The notes beneath the pieces were generated by a model. The model was given only the letters and a program-made list of their open reading frames with translations, had not been told where the DNA came from and did not search any database. This document shows, piece by piece, positions 1 to 8,018 of a DNA stretch of 64,000 nucleotides (position 1 is the first letter of the stretch; each line of letters opens with the position of its first letter). Both the position numbers and the translations under genes were made by a program. This DNA is from Acidimicrobiia bacterium (GTDB lineage Bacteria > Actinomycetota > Acidimicrobiia > IMCC26256 > PALSA-610), in contig JAOSJK010000012.1 of the NCBI GenBank assembly GCA_027494135.1, positions 610,795-674,794 on the forward strand, read 5' to 3'.

Positions 1-1
1 C

Positions 2-691
2 CCGCTGCCCGCCCGTGTCGGCGGCTCCGACGCCGAGTGCGCGTTCGCGGTCGTGCACCGCGCCCTCACCGCAGAAGGTGGACCTCACGAGCACCCGCTG
101 CCCACCTTTCCGTCACGGCGCTTCGTCGATGCCTCCGATGGGCGCAGCGGCCTCGCTCTGCTGCACGACGGGCTCCTCGAGTACGAGGTGGTCGGCGACG
201 GCACGGAGATCGCTCTCACGCTGCTGAGGGCCACCGGGTACCTCTCCCGCTCGGGTCTCGCGCTCCGCCCGCTCCCTGCCGGCCCGCTCGACCCGCTCGA
301 AGGGCCCCAGCTCCAGGGGCATCATGCCGTGGAGTACGCGGTGCTACTCCATCGAGGCGACTGGCGCGACGCCGACCTCTACGCACGCGCCGACGAGCTC
401 CTCGTACCGCTGGAGCGGGTGCGCGGCGGTGGCGTCTCGGGCGCGACGCTCCCCCAGGTCGGCAGGGGGCTGCGGGTCACGGGAGCCGAGGTCTCGACGG
501 TCCGGCGCGAAGAGGGTCACCTCCTCGTGCGCGTGTTCCGCTCCGACGCGGCGCCGGGCATCGCGAGGATCGAAGTTGGTGGCGCACCCGCGCGCGGAGC
601 CGTCATCGACCTGCGGGGCAACGAGATCACGGGCTTCTCCGGCGAGATAGAGCTCTGCCCCTGGCAGATCGTCACCCTCCGGATCGACTGA
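2..691 (+). CDS. Alpha-mannosidase, GH38 family, C-terminal part (5' truncated by window edge)
   Basis: The reading frame is already open at base 2 and ends with TGA at 689-691, so only the last ~229 residues are present. The segment has the pattern of the C-terminal beta-sandwich region of GH38 alpha-mannosidases: a GLALLHDGLLEYEV strand, then LTLLRATGYLSR, a HAVEYAVLLHRGDW block and a final strand ending LRID. GH38 enzymes hydrolyse alpha-mannosidic linkages. The catalytic domain would lie upstream, outside the window, so activity cannot be judged. The gene converges on the cyclase gene, whose frame runs antisense into its last 175 bases. The family call rests on the C-terminal pattern only. 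Confidence 0.75.
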   Translation, partial: PLPARVGGSDAECAFAVVHRALTAEGGPHEHPLPTFPSRRFVDASDGRSGLALLHDGLLEYEVVGDGTEIALTLLRATGYLSRSGLALRPLPAGPLDPLEGPQLQGHHAVEYAVLLHRGDWRDADLYARADELLVPLERVRGGGVSGATLPQVGRGLRVTGAEVSTVRREEGHLLVRVFRSDAAPGIARIEVGGAPARGAVIDLRGNEITGFSGEIELCPWQIVTLRID

Positions 692-1887
692 CTCCGAGCG
701 TCGCCGAGCTTGCGGTGCTTCTGCGGCGCCAACTGCGTCGCTACCCGGGCTTCGAGGTCCGCCCGCGGGATCCCTCCCCCACGTAGGAGCTGGAATGCGG
801 TCACGGGCTCCTCGAAGCCGGCGAGGTCGTAGCGTCCGCTCGGGAGGAACGAGAGCCGACCGCCGAGGTCGCGGAGGCGCTCAGCGAGCACCGGCGCCGC
901 GAGAATCGTCCCGGGAGCGGCCGCGTCCACGAGACGCGCCGCGAGGTTCACGACCGGCCCGTGGGCATCTCCCTGCAGCAGCACGACCGGGCCGAAGGCG
1001 ACCCCGATCCGCACTCGCGGCAGCAGCGGATTGGCAGCGCACGCGTCGAGGATGTCGAGTGCGAGAGCACAGGCGGTCCCCGGGGCCGGCGTCATGTACA
1101 TCACGGCGTCACCGATGCGCTTGACGACGTTGCCGCCCGCGCCTGCGATGGCGTCACCCGTCGTCTCCTCGAAGGCAGCGAGCATGCGCCCCAGCTCCAG
1201 TGGGTCGAGGTCCTGGGAGAGCGACGTGTACTCGGAGAGGTCTGCGAAGCCGATCGCGAGGTCGACGACGCTGGCCTGCGTCGGGCTCGCAGCAGAGTCG
1301 CTGTAGCGCCGGCTGATCGACTCCAGATGATGGCGGTGCAGCGTGTCGACCACTGCGACCACTCGGGGCAGCATGTCGTCGGCGATGTCCGCGTAGATCC
1401 GCGCCACGTCGACCGGCGACCCGCGCGCGTAGCCGGGCGCCTCGACGTTCGCCCTCATTAGCGCGACCTCCGCCTCGGCCAGCCGTGCCGTGGTCTCGCC
1501 CAGAGTCCGCGCGAACTGGACCGCGACCTCCAGGCCCAGGAGCTCACCGAACGCCGCGAGCAGCACCAGGGCCTCCACGTCGTGCTCGCTGCAGCGCCGA
1601 TCGCTCGATATGGGCTCGGCAAACCCGAACGCCCGCCAGAGACGGAGAGCCAGGTCCGGGCTCACACCCGCTCGCCTCGACGCCTCGGCGAGGGTGATCC
1701 GCTCCTCCCCCGGCCGGATCCTGCGGAAAGCAGCGATGCTCGTCAGCCTGTTCTCCTCCTCTGCCTGCACGAGCTCGGGGACGCTGAGCCCGAGGCTGAG
1801 CAGGTACTCGAGGAGCGCCAGGCGCGCGGCGGCATCCGGCGCCGACGGGTCGTACAGGCCGGCTGTCTGCAGGTCGGAGACGCTCAT
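517..1887 (-). CDS. Class III adenylate/guanylate cyclase with N-terminal regulatory domain
   Basis: The 456-residue frame has an N-terminal helical region with a helix-turn-helix-like segment (LAEASRRAGVSPDLALRLWRAFG, about residues 64-86, in two pieces here: LAEASRRAGVSP and DLALRLWRAFG). It resembles the pH-sensing regulatory domain of mycobacterial cyclases such as Rv1264. The catalytic domain spans about residues 205-375. One metal-binding Asp is in FADLSEYT, the second is in KRIGDAVMY, and NLAAR supplies the transition-state Asn/Arg region. The expected product is cAMP (or cGMP) from a nucleoside triphosphate. The domain ends near residue 375; the remaining tail overlaps the mannosidase gene antisense and is unlike known family tails. 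The true stop may be earlier, with a frameshift hiding it. Confidence 0.82.
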   Translation of the reverse strand: MSVSDLQTAGLYDPSAPDAAARLALLEYLLSLGLSVPELVQAEEENRLTSIAAFRRIRPGEERITLAEASRRAGVSPDLALRLWRAFGFAEPISSDRRCSEHDVEALVLLAAFGELLGLEVAVQFARTLGETTARLAEAEVALMRANVEAPGYARGSPVDVARIYADIADDMLPRVVAVVDTLHRHHLESISRRYSDSAASPTQASVVDLAIGFADLSEYTSLSQDLDPLELGRMLAAFEETTGDAIAGAGGNVVKRIGDAVMYMTPAPGTACALALDILDACAANPLLPRVRIGVAFGPVVLLQGDAHGPVVNLAARLVDAAAPGTILAAPVLAERLRDLGGRLSFLPSGRYDLAGFEEPVTAFQLLRGGGIPRADLEARVATQLAPQKHRKLGDARSQSIRRVTICQGQSSISPEKPVISLPRRSMTAPRAGAPPTSILAMPGAASERNTRTRR

Positions 1888-1909
1888 GCGAACGACTCCG
1901 GCACAGGGC

Positions 1910-3166
1910 CTACGCCCTCGGAGCCCGCTCGGGCGCGCGGTGGCTCTGGAAGGCGGGCCAGGAGCGTCTCCCCACGACCCCCGGTGCGGCGAAGCCCGGA
2001 TCGAGGGCCGACGCGGTCAGGCCCAGTGCGTCGGGGCCCTCCCAGAGCAGCGCCGGCCTCTCACCGTGCCACCTGAGGGCGAACGACACGTCGCCGCCGG
2101 CGACGGGCACGCCGTGCACCGCGAGGTCTCGGCCGAGCCACTCCGGTGGGAACCCGGGGAGCAGATCCACGCTCTCCCCCGTCTCGTCGACCAGGGCCTC
2201 GCGCACCGCCCGCAGGAAGGGCGCCGGCCCTCCCGGGAAGGTGATGGTCGGCGACGCTTCCGAGAGCAGCGCATCGATCCGCCGCCAGGGATCCGGGGAG
2301 CGCCCAGGCCGGCGGCTCGCGGCCCTGCGATCACTCATCCGGAGCCGACGCCACGCGGCCTCCGCTTCGGGGTCGAAGCCCCAGTCCTCGAGCGCGGCGA
2401 CGACATCCGGGGTGCAGCGACGCCTCGACGACGCCTCGAGCAGCAGAGTGGCCCGGCTCGCATCGACAGCGTGCTGTAAAGCGTCGTCGGGCAGGTCGGT
2501 GCGGAGGCCGCGTTCCAGGTGAGCCCTCCACCCGCGGGCGGCTACCTCCGCGTCGGGGAGTGCCGGGGCTCCGGTCTGCGCGGCTGCCCGCCGCGGGTCG
2601 AGGAGGATGACCGCACGGACGGAAGTCCGGTGCGGCACCGGGAAGACGAACGCGCCCTCGACCCCGCGGCGGTCGCTGTGGCCAGGGAACACGCCCTCCG
2701 AGGTATCTCCGGCGACGATCTGAGCGCGCGTACCACCGCGGCCCTGAGGAGCGACCACCCATGTGCGGGGCGCCCGCGGAAGGAGCACCGCGGGCTGCCC
2801 ATCTACGACGATGACGGAGTCGCGCACCTCGAGCGCGCGGAGCAGCCCACCGGAGACCGGCCGCAGCACGAACGCGACGGCGATGGCGGCCGCCGACCTG
2901 TTCTCCACCTCGACGACGATCAGTCCACCGCCATCGGGCACTCCCCACACCCGTTCGACCGCCTCACCGTCGGGAACGCGCAGGGTGGTCGCGAGGACGG
3001 GCGCGATGCCCACCCGGCTCTGGCGGGCGGCGTCACCTTCGTCGCCGCACCGCCAGCCGTCGTCTGCGCCGACCCAGCATGCGAGCTCGAACGAGAGCCC
3101 GCGCGGAGCGACAACACCTCTGCCGTCGACGTCCGCAGTCGCTGACCCCAGCGCTCCGACCGACAT
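1910..3166 (-). CDS. Hypothetical protein downstream of gpsA
   Basis: I do not recognise this 418-residue protein. The start is ATG at 3164-3166, 32 bp after the gpsA stop; the frame stays open further upstream, but that part lies inside gpsA. The first half is rich in beta-strand patterns (for example LIVVEVENRSAAAIAVAFVL). The second half is helical with many Arg/Ala/Leu residues and contains LLPGFPPEWLGRDLAVHGVP, a pattern seen near the C-termini of six-hairpin glycosidases. A carbohydrate-active role would fit the mannosidase nearby, but this is inference. It lies in the same direction as plsC and gpsA and is probably co-transcribed with them. Confidence 0.55.
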   Translation of the reverse strand: MSVGALGSATADVDGRGVVAPRGLSFELACWVGADDGWRCGDEGDAARQSRVGIAPVLATTLRVPDGEAVERVWGVPDGGGLIVVEVENRSAAAIAVAFVLRPVSGGLLRALEVRDSVIVVDGQPAVLLPRAPRTWVVAPQGRGGTRAQIVAGDTSEGVFPGHSDRRGVEGAFVFPVPHRTSVRAVILLDPRRAAAQTGAPALPDAEVAARGWRAHLERGLRTDLPDDALQHAVDASRATLLLEASSRRRCTPDVVAALEDWGFDPEAEAAWRRLRMSDRRAASRRPGRSPDPWRRIDALLSEASPTITFPGGPAPFLRAVREALVDETGESVDLLPGFPPEWLGRDLAVHGVPVAGGDVSFALRWHGERPALLWEGPDALGLTASALDPGFAAPGVVGRRSWPAFQSHRAPERAPRA

Positions 3167-3198
3167 CGCCGGCCGGCTCGCGCCCGCGAGCGGTGACC

Positions 3199-4206
3199 TC
3201 ACCGGATGCCGTGCAGCTCGGACGTCGCCTTGCGCAACATGAGCTCGGGCACCAGGTCGGCGGGGTGGGCTCCTTCGTTCAGGACCCGACCCACGAACGA
3301 CGCCAGAGGCATCTCGATCCCACGCTGCGAAGCAATCTCCAGAACGGCCGCCGTCGTCTTGACGCCCTCGGCGACCATCTTCATCTCCGCCACTATCTCG
3401 TCGAGCTTGCGCCCCCTCCCCAGCTCGACGCCGACATGCCTGTTGCGGCTCTGTGGGCTGCTGCAAGTCGCTATCAGGTCACCCATCCCAGCGAGGCCGG
3501 CGAAGGTGAGGGGGTCGCCGCCGAGCGCCACCCCGAGGCGCGCGAGCTCGGCCAAGCCGCGCGTCATCAGTGCGGCCTTGGTGTTGTCGCCGTAGCCGAG
3601 GCCGTCGGCGATGCCGGAGCCGATCGCGAGCACGTTCTTGAGCGCGCCGGCGATCTCGCAACCCACGACGTCGGGGTTCGTGTACACGCGGAACGACGGC
3701 GCCCAGAAGAGCTGCTGGAGCATCCGCGCCGTCGGCTCGTCGCGCACCGCCACGACACTGGCAGTCGGCTGACCGGCTGCGACCTCCCGCGCGAGGTTCG
3801 GCCCGGTCAGCACCCCGATCCGGTCTGCGAGGTGACCCTCGAGGACCTCGGCGGCCACCTCGGTCATCCGCTGCAGTGTCGCCTGCTCGACTCCCTTGCA
3901 GAGGCTGACGACGGGCACGTCGGGTCCGATGAGCCCTCGGGCGTCGGTGAGCACCGCTCGGAACCCGTGTGACGGAACACCCATGACGATCACGTCGGCG
4001 CCGTCGCAGGCCTCCGCGAGCGAGCTCGTGGCCCTCATCTGCGCGGGTAGCTCTACCCCCGCGAGGTAGTCACCGTTCTCGTGATCTCGATCGATGCGCT
4101 CCGCGAGGTCGGGACGACGCTCCCAGAGCACGGTCTCGGAGTTCGCGGCCGTCAGCGCGGCGACTGTCGTCCCCCACGAGCCCGCGCCGACGACGGCCGT
4201 CTTCAC
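3199..4206 (-). CDS. gpsA: Glycerol-3-phosphate dehydrogenase [NAD(P)+]
   Basis: GpsA reduces dihydroxyacetone phosphate to sn-glycerol 3-phosphate, the backbone for phospholipids. The 335-residue length is normal. The nucleotide-binding motif GAGSWG is at about residues 7-12. The catalytic Lys lies in GALKNVLAIGSG, and the C-terminal domain carries GLAGMGDLIATC and SRNRHVG, all hallmarks of the family. The start is GTG at 4206, which overlaps the TGA of the upstream acyltransferase (GTGA), indicating translational coupling. The pairing with plsC joins glycerol-3-phosphate supply to acylation. Confidence 0.95.
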   Translation of the reverse strand: MKTAVVGAGSWGTTVAALTAANSETVLWERRPDLAERIDRDHENGDYLAGVELPAQMRATSSLAEACDGADVIVMGVPSHGFRAVLTDARGLIGPDVPVVSLCKGVEQATLQRMTEVAAEVLEGHLADRIGVLTGPNLAREVAAGQPTASVVAVRDEPTARMLQQLFWAPSFRVYTNPDVVGCEIAGALKNVLAIGSGIADGLGYGDNTKAALMTRGLAELARLGVALGGDPLTFAGLAGMGDLIATCSSPQSRNRHVGVELGRGRKLDEIVAEMKMVAEGVKTTAAVLEIASQRGIEMPLASFVGRVLNEGAHPADLVPELMLRKATSELHGIR

Positions 4207-5033
4207 GGAGCGGCCCTCGGGTCGCCCGTCCCGGGATCCCCGCTCACGGAAGGTGCGCGATCGCCCGGCGCGTCGTCATCCGAGTCGTGGCCACCCTCGT
4301 CTTCCACGTCGTCACCAGGCTCCACGACCGACGCTGAGCGACACGATCTCAGCACGGCCGTCTCCGGGTCGCGCCACCACCACTCGTCGCCGGAGCGTGG
4401 ACGGTCCGGATAGATCTCGCGCGCTCGGACAACGCAGCCGCAGATCGACGCCATTATCCGATCGGTGGCCTCGCGCACGTTGTCCTCCGGCCCGACGTGA
4501 ACGGGCGGGCCGACGACCGCCGTCTGCGCGACCCCCCACCGCCAGGAGGGCTTGCGCCCCTTGAAGAGGATCCGGTGCGTCCCCCAGAGCCCCACCGGGG
4601 TCACCGGCACGCCGCTCGCCCTCGCGAGTCTTGCCGCGCCGGACTTGCCCGCCATGGGGTCGAGATCGAGCGAGATCGTCCCCTCCGGGAACACCGTGAC
4701 GCACTCGCCACGATCGAGCGCATCGAGTGCCGAGTCGAGCGATGCCGCTGCCGAGCGCGATCCCCTATCGACCTCGATCTGATTGATCTGTCGAAGCAGG
4801 AATCCGAACCCCCGCTTCCTGAACAGCTCGGCCTTCGCGAGGAACCGGACGCGCCGACCTCGGCGATCGGCCACCCACGCGAGAGTCAGGGGGTCGAGGT
4901 ACGAGACATGGTTTCCGGCCAGCAGGACCGGCCCCGCCTCGGGGATTCGGTGCCCGCCCTCTATCGTCCAGCGCAGCCCGTAGCGCAACCAGGGGTAGAA
5001 CACCCCCTTCGCGACGACGTAGACCGGCTCCAT
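4203..5033 (-). CDS. plsC: 1-acyl-sn-glycerol-3-phosphate acyltransferase (PlsC family)
   Basis: This membrane-associated enzyme transfers a second acyl group to lysophosphatidic acid. The acyltransferase block has NHVSYLD at residues 41-47 (the HX4D catalytic pair) and FPEGT at 115-119 (glycerophosphate binding). About 60 acidic and Pro/Gly-rich residues follow as a low-complexity tail. I chose ATG at 5033; ATG at 5045 (MLPSMEP) is an alternative. The frame is open much further upstream, but that part is antisense to cofC. The stop overlaps the gpsA start. The 21-bp gap to cofC makes the two divergent starts share a promoter region. Confidence 0.9.
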   Translation of the reverse strand: MEPVYVVAKGVFYPWLRYGLRWTIEGGHRIPEAGPVLLAGNHVSYLDPLTLAWVADRRGRRVRFLAKAELFRKRGFGFLLRQINQIEVDRGSRSAAASLDSALDALDRGECVTVFPEGTISLDLDPMAGKSGAARLARASGVPVTPVGLWGTHRILFKGRKPSWRWGVAQTAVVGPPVHVGPEDNVREATDRIMASICGCVVRAREIYPDRPRSGDEWWWRDPETAVLRSCRSASVVEPGDDVEDEGGHDSDDDAPGDRAPSVSGDPGTGDPRAAP

Positions 5034-5054
5034 GCTCGGTAGCATACGCGTGCC

Positions 5055-5675
5055 ATGCCACTCCGCTCCCCCGACACATTCGACTCGGCCGTCGTCGTAC
5101 CGCTGCGCTCGTTCCGAGTGGGGAAGGCGCGACTCGCCTCGCGCTTGGAGCCCGCCGAGCGTGCTGCTCTGGCGCGTGAGATGGCCGAGCGCGTCATCGA
5201 TGCAGCCCAGGGGATCCCGACCGTCGTCGTCTCCAGCGACCCCGACGTGATCTCGTGGACCGAGCTCCGCGGCGTCGAGTGCCTGGCGGATCCTGGAACA
5301 CTCGACGCGGCGGCGTGCGCCGGACGCTCCTGGGCGCGCGAGCGCGCAATCACCCGGGTCGCAGTGGTGCACGCCGATCTGCCACTGGTCACCTCCCTCG
5401 ACCGGGTCGTCTCCCCGGGCGCCGACCCCGTGGTACTGGCGGTTCCCTGCCACAGAGGCGATGGCACCCCGGTGCTCTCGATCCCCTCTGCGGTCAACTT
5501 CCGCTTCTCCTACGGGCCGGGCTCCTTCGGCCGGCACTGCGCCGAGGCTGAACGCCTCGGATTGCCGCTGCGCGTCGTGCGCGATCCGTCGCTCTCCTTC
5601 GACATCGATCTGCCGGAGGATCTGGATCAGCTCGCGCGTCGAACCAGGCTCCCAGCGACCTCTCCCGGCGCCTGA
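5055..5675 (+). CDS. cofC: 2-phospho-L-lactate / phosphoenolpyruvate guanylyltransferase (CofC/FbiD)
   Basis: CofC/FbiD activates 2-phospholactate or phosphoenolpyruvate with GTP in coenzyme F420 biosynthesis. The 206-residue protein has the family landmarks: VPLRSFRVGKARLA near the N-terminus (nucleotide binding), VVSSDPDV, HADLPLV (metal-binding Asp) and DGTPVLSIP. It ends with the SFDIDLPEDLD segment typical of CofC. In actinobacteria the FbiD form uses phosphoenolpyruvate. The window also encodes at least two LLM-type, probably F420-using, oxidoreductases, which agrees with this call. It is divergent from plsC and followed after 44 bp by a LmbE-like deacetylase. Confidence 0.9.
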   Translation: MPLRSPDTFDSAVVVPLRSFRVGKARLASRLEPAERAALAREMAERVIDAAQGIPTVVVSSDPDVISWTELRGVECLADPGTLDAAACAGRSWARERAITRVAVVHADLPLVTSLDRVVSPGADPVVLAVPCHRGDGTPVLSIPSAVNFRFSYGPGSFGRHCAEAERLGLPLRVVRDPSLSFDIDLPEDLDQLARRTRLPATSPGA

Positions 5676-5719
5676 GCGCGGCGCGCAGTGGTCTCGTCCC
5701 CGCCGGCCGAGGTGATCAC

Positions 5720-6442
5720 GTGACCTTCACCGCCCTCGACATCCCTGGGCGGGCTCTCGGAGTGGGGGCCCATCCCGACGACGTCGAGTTCGGCTGCGGC
5801 GCGACACTCGCAAAGTGGGCTGCAGCCGGCTGCGAAGTTCACATCCTGGTGCTCACCGACGGCTCGAAGGGCTCGTGGGACGACGCGCAAGACCGTGACG
5901 ATCTTGTCGCGGCCCGACAGGACGAGCAACGCGCGGCTGCTGCTGCGCTCGGTGCAATCGGAGTCCACTTCCTCGGACTCGTCGACGGTGAGCTACAGAG
6001 CGGATTCGCGGAGCGGGCGCGAGTCTGCGAAGTGATCCGAGATATCCGACCCGATGTAGTCCTGGGTCACGACCCGTGGAAGCGGTACAGGATCCACCCC
6101 GACCACCGGTACGCCGGGTTTCTCACGCTCGACGCGATCGTGGCCGCACGCGACCCGCACTTCTATCCGGGGCAGCGGTCTGCCCCACACCGCCCCGACC
6201 GGATCCTCCTCTTCGAAGCCGAGGAAGTCGATCACGCCGAAGCGATCGAGGGATTCCTCGAGGCCAAGGTCGCGGCACTCCTCTGCCACCGCAGCCAGTG
6301 GCGTTCGACGATGCGGATTCACGACGACCCTGAGAGGGAGATCGCCGAGTTCGAGACACTGATCCGCGAGCGTGCTGTAAGAGCGGGCATGGAGGTCGGC
6401 CTCGCAGCCGCAGAGGTGTTCAAGCAGATAGACCAGGTGTGA
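5720..6442 (+). CDS. PIG-L/LmbE family deacetylase
   Basis: The 240-residue protein has the zinc-binding signature GAHPDD at about residues 16-21 and a second HPDHRYAG motif near residue 130. This is the pattern of the LmbE/PIG-L N-acetylglucosaminyl deacetylase family, which includes mycothiol enzymes MshB and Mca. The length is shorter than MshB (about 300) and closer to generic LmbE-like proteins, so the substrate is not assignable. The start is GTG at 5720, 44 bp after cofC on the same strand, probably in one transcript. A strong hairpin follows 16 bp after the stop. Confidence 0.88.
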   Translation: MTFTALDIPGRALGVGAHPDDVEFGCGATLAKWAAAGCEVHILVLTDGSKGSWDDAQDRDDLVAARQDEQRAAAAALGAIGVHFLGLVDGELQSGFAERARVCEVIRDIRPDVVLGHDPWKRYRIHPDHRYAGFLTLDAIVAARDPHFYPGQRSAPHRPDRILLFEAEEVDHAEAIEGFLEAKVAALLCHRSQWRSTMRIHDDPEREIAEFETLIRERAVRAGMEVGLAAAEVFKQIDQV

Positions 6443-6458
6443 GCCACCGGCGGGCGCG

Positions 6459-6488
6459 ACGAGGGGCCCGGACGACCGGGCCCCTCGT
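6459..6488. terminator. Strong hairpin between convergent genes (bidirectional terminator)
   Basis: Bases 6459-6471 (ACGAGGGGCCCGG) pair perfectly with 6476-6488 around an ACGA loop, a 13-bp G+C-rich stem. There is no T-tract, as is common in actinobacteria. It separates the deacetylase gene from the convergent lysine-rich histone-like gene, so it can serve both strands. Confidence 0.8.
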
Positions 6489-6509
6489 GCGCTGCTCTGT
6501 ATCTGCCGG

Positions 6510-6953
6510 CTAGCCCTTCTTCGCGGTCCGCCTCTTCGCGGTGCGCTTCTTGGCCGGAGCCTTCTTGGCGGCCTTCTTCGCGGTGCGCTTCTTGGCCGGA
6601 GCCTTCTTGGCGGCCTTCTTCGCGGTGCGCTTCTTGGCCGGAGCCTTCTTCGCGGTCCGCTTCTTGGCAGCCTTCTTCGCGGTGCGCTTCTTGGCCGGAG
6701 CCTTCTTCGCGGCCTTCTTCGCGGTGCGCTTCTTGGCAGCCTTCTTGGCCGGAGCCTTCTTCGCTGCCTTCTTCGCGGTGCGCTTCTTGGCCGGAGCCTT
6801 CTTCGCGGTGCGCTTCTTGGCCGGAGCCTTCTTCGCGGTCCGCCTCTTGGCAGCCTTCTTGACGGTGCGCTTCTTGGCCGGAGCCTTCTTCGCGGTCCGC
6901 CTCTTGGCAGCCTTCTTGGCAGTTGCCTTCTTTGCCGGAGGCACGGTCACCAC
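6510..6953 (-). CDS. Lysine/alanine-rich histone H1-like protein
   Basis: The 147-residue protein consists almost entirely of AKKRTAKKAPAKK-type repeats and is extremely basic. Such tails occur in bacterial histone H1-like proteins and in the C-terminal extension of mycobacterial HupB, where they bind DNA non-specifically and compact the nucleoid. There is no folded domain and no HU core in this frame. The start is GTG at 6953 with a GGAAAGG sequence just upstream. The gene lies 87 bp downstream of HU on the same strand, so core and tail are here two separate proteins. The coding DNA is internally repetitive and prone to copy-number change. Confidence 0.85.
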   Translation of the reverse strand: MVTVPPAKKATAKKAAKRRTAKKAPAKKRTVKKAAKRRTAKKAPAKKRTAKKAPAKKRTAKKAAKKAPAKKAAKKRTAKKAAKKAPAKKRTAKKAAKKRTAKKAPAKKRTAKKAAKKAPAKKRTAKKAAKKAPAKKRTAKRRTAKKG

Positions 6954-7040
6954 CTTTCCGGGAGAGCTCTAGTAGCCCTTCGCACGTGCAGGGTCACTCA
7001 GGGCATGCATGCGGGTTGCGATCCCGCGCCCCTACTCGGA

Positions 7041-7318
7041 CTACGCCCCTGCCACCTGGGCCTTGAACCGCGCCCCAACGGTGAACTTGGCGCTCTTGGC
7101 GCGGGGACCCTCACCATCTCGCCTGTCTGAGGGTTGCGGGCCATCCGCTCCGCACGTTGCGTCGGAGAGAAGGTCCCGAATCCTGGTAGGGCGACCTTCT
7201 CGTCCGCGGAGACAGTTCGCTGGACGACATCGATGAACGCATTGAGCGCTCTCTCGGCGTCTCCCTTGCTGAGATCCGCTGATGCGTGGATCGCATCGAT
7301 CAACTCGGCCTTGTTCAC
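7041..7318 (-). CDS. hup: DNA-binding protein HU (frameshifted)
   Basis: HU is a small dimeric DNA-bending nucleoid protein. The start is GTG at 7318 (VNKAELIDAIH) with GGAGG about 7 bases upstream. The first ~64 residues carry GFGTF and RNPQTGEMVRVPA, the conserved DNA-binding arm. The frame is then lost, while the next frame continues KSAKFTVGARFKAQV to a stop at 7041, exactly the expected HU ending. One base (a C on the + strand near 7100) is missing; restoring it gives a normal HU of about 92 residues. Without repair the frame would run on to 6998 with a non-HU tail. Confidence 0.85.
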
Positions 7319-7765
7319 AGAAACCTCCGACGCTTTGCGTGTATCTACGAAATGAGAACGTATTCGCGCGCATAGGTCAAGCATCTACGCCTGTCGTTGC
7401 ACGGATCGCGCTACGCGATCTTCGACTCCGGACTCGCGCGCCGCCTCGGTCGAACGAACCACCATCGACACATCACGCGCCGCACTGAAGGCGCGCGAAG
7501 CACGAAACGCGCGCTCTGCGTTGACAATCAGCGCCGCGATCCACCAAACCGCGCGCTCACAGCGCGACAATGTCGGTCGGCGACGCGGTGTCGACAGCGA
7601 CGCCCGGTAGAACATGCCGCGTGTGTGCGCCCTGTGGCTGTCGCAGAAGTTCACCGAGAAAATTTCCGGGCGCGTCGCGCTTTCGAGCCGTTTGGCGCCT
7701 CGTTCGTGCCGCGATCGCGTCTATCGAGACGGCTCACTCCTCGTCGACTATGGCGGGAACGCGAC
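7319..7765. other. Intergenic region between HU and the tRNA pair
   Basis: No convincing gene is seen in these ~450 bases. The open frames lack family patterns and plausible starts. The first part must contain the HU promoter reading leftwards. The region is less G+C-rich and carries several CGCGC-type short repeats. Confidence 0.5.
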
Positions 7766-7792
7766 GGAGCCCGGGTCGGTGACCCGGGCTCC
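7766..7792. terminator. Perfect 12-bp hairpin downstream of tRNA-Glu
   Basis: GGAGCCCGGGTC at 7766-7777 pairs with 7781-7792 around a GGT loop. It sits 3 bases beyond the 3' end of the leftward tRNA-Glu gene. It is probably its terminator, again without a T-tract. Confidence 0.75.
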
Positions 7793-7795
7793 GAG

Positions 7796-7868
7796 CAGCC
7801 CCGAGCGGATTCGAACCGCCGCTTCCGCCTTGAGAGGGCGGCGTCCTGGGCCGCTAGACGACGGGGCC
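7796..7868 (-). tRNA. tRNA-Glu (anticodon CTC)
   Basis: Read on the minus strand from 7868 the sequence begins GGCCCCGTCGTCTAGCGG. It has an anticodon loop CTCTCAA (anticodon CTC) inside a CCGCC/GGCGG stem, and a GTTCGAATC T-loop region. The acceptor arm is closed by CGGGGCT near 7797. No CCA is encoded. It lies about 0.8 kb downstream of gltX, on the same strand. Confidence 0.93.
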
Positions 7869-7903
7869 AGGAACAGCCCGGCGCGCCTTGGCGTGTCGGG
7901 CAG

Positions 7904-7974
7904 CTCGGGGGAGGACTCGAACCTCCAACCTCCTGATCCAGAGTCAGGCGTTCCGCCAATTGAACTACCCCCGA
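7904..7974 (-). tRNA. tRNA-Gln (anticodon CTG), acceptor arm apparently two bases short
   Basis: On the minus strand from 7974 the gene has GTAGTTCAATTGGC (D-arm), anticodon stem CCTGA/TCAGG around CTCTGGA (anticodon CTG) and T-arm GGAGG-TTCGAGT-CCTCC. The 5' acceptor strand TCGGGGG needs CCCCCGA on the 3' side, but only CCCGA is present after the T-arm. The run of Cs at 7907-7911 (Gs on + strand) seems two short, most simply a homopolymer sequencing error. No CCA is encoded. Confidence 0.85.
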
Positions 7975-8018
7975 ACGGGTCCCCCGCGCCGGGAGAACCC
8001 TCTCCGGAGCGGCGGCCA

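Noticed and set aside
5713-5722. GTGATCAC palindrome just ahead of the deacetylase start as an operator
   Set aside because: Only eight bases, expected by chance in a 64-kb window, and with no second site or regulator nearby.
6541-6972. A + strand ORF of repeated FLAGAFLAAFFAVR, looking like a membrane protein
   Set aside because: It is the complement of the AKKRTAKKAPAKK repeat; the Lys-rich frame has a start with ribosome-binding site and lies next to HU.
7385-7654. Small ORFs in the HU-tRNA intergenic region
   Set aside because: No ribosome-binding sites, no conserved pattern and poor codon-position bias.
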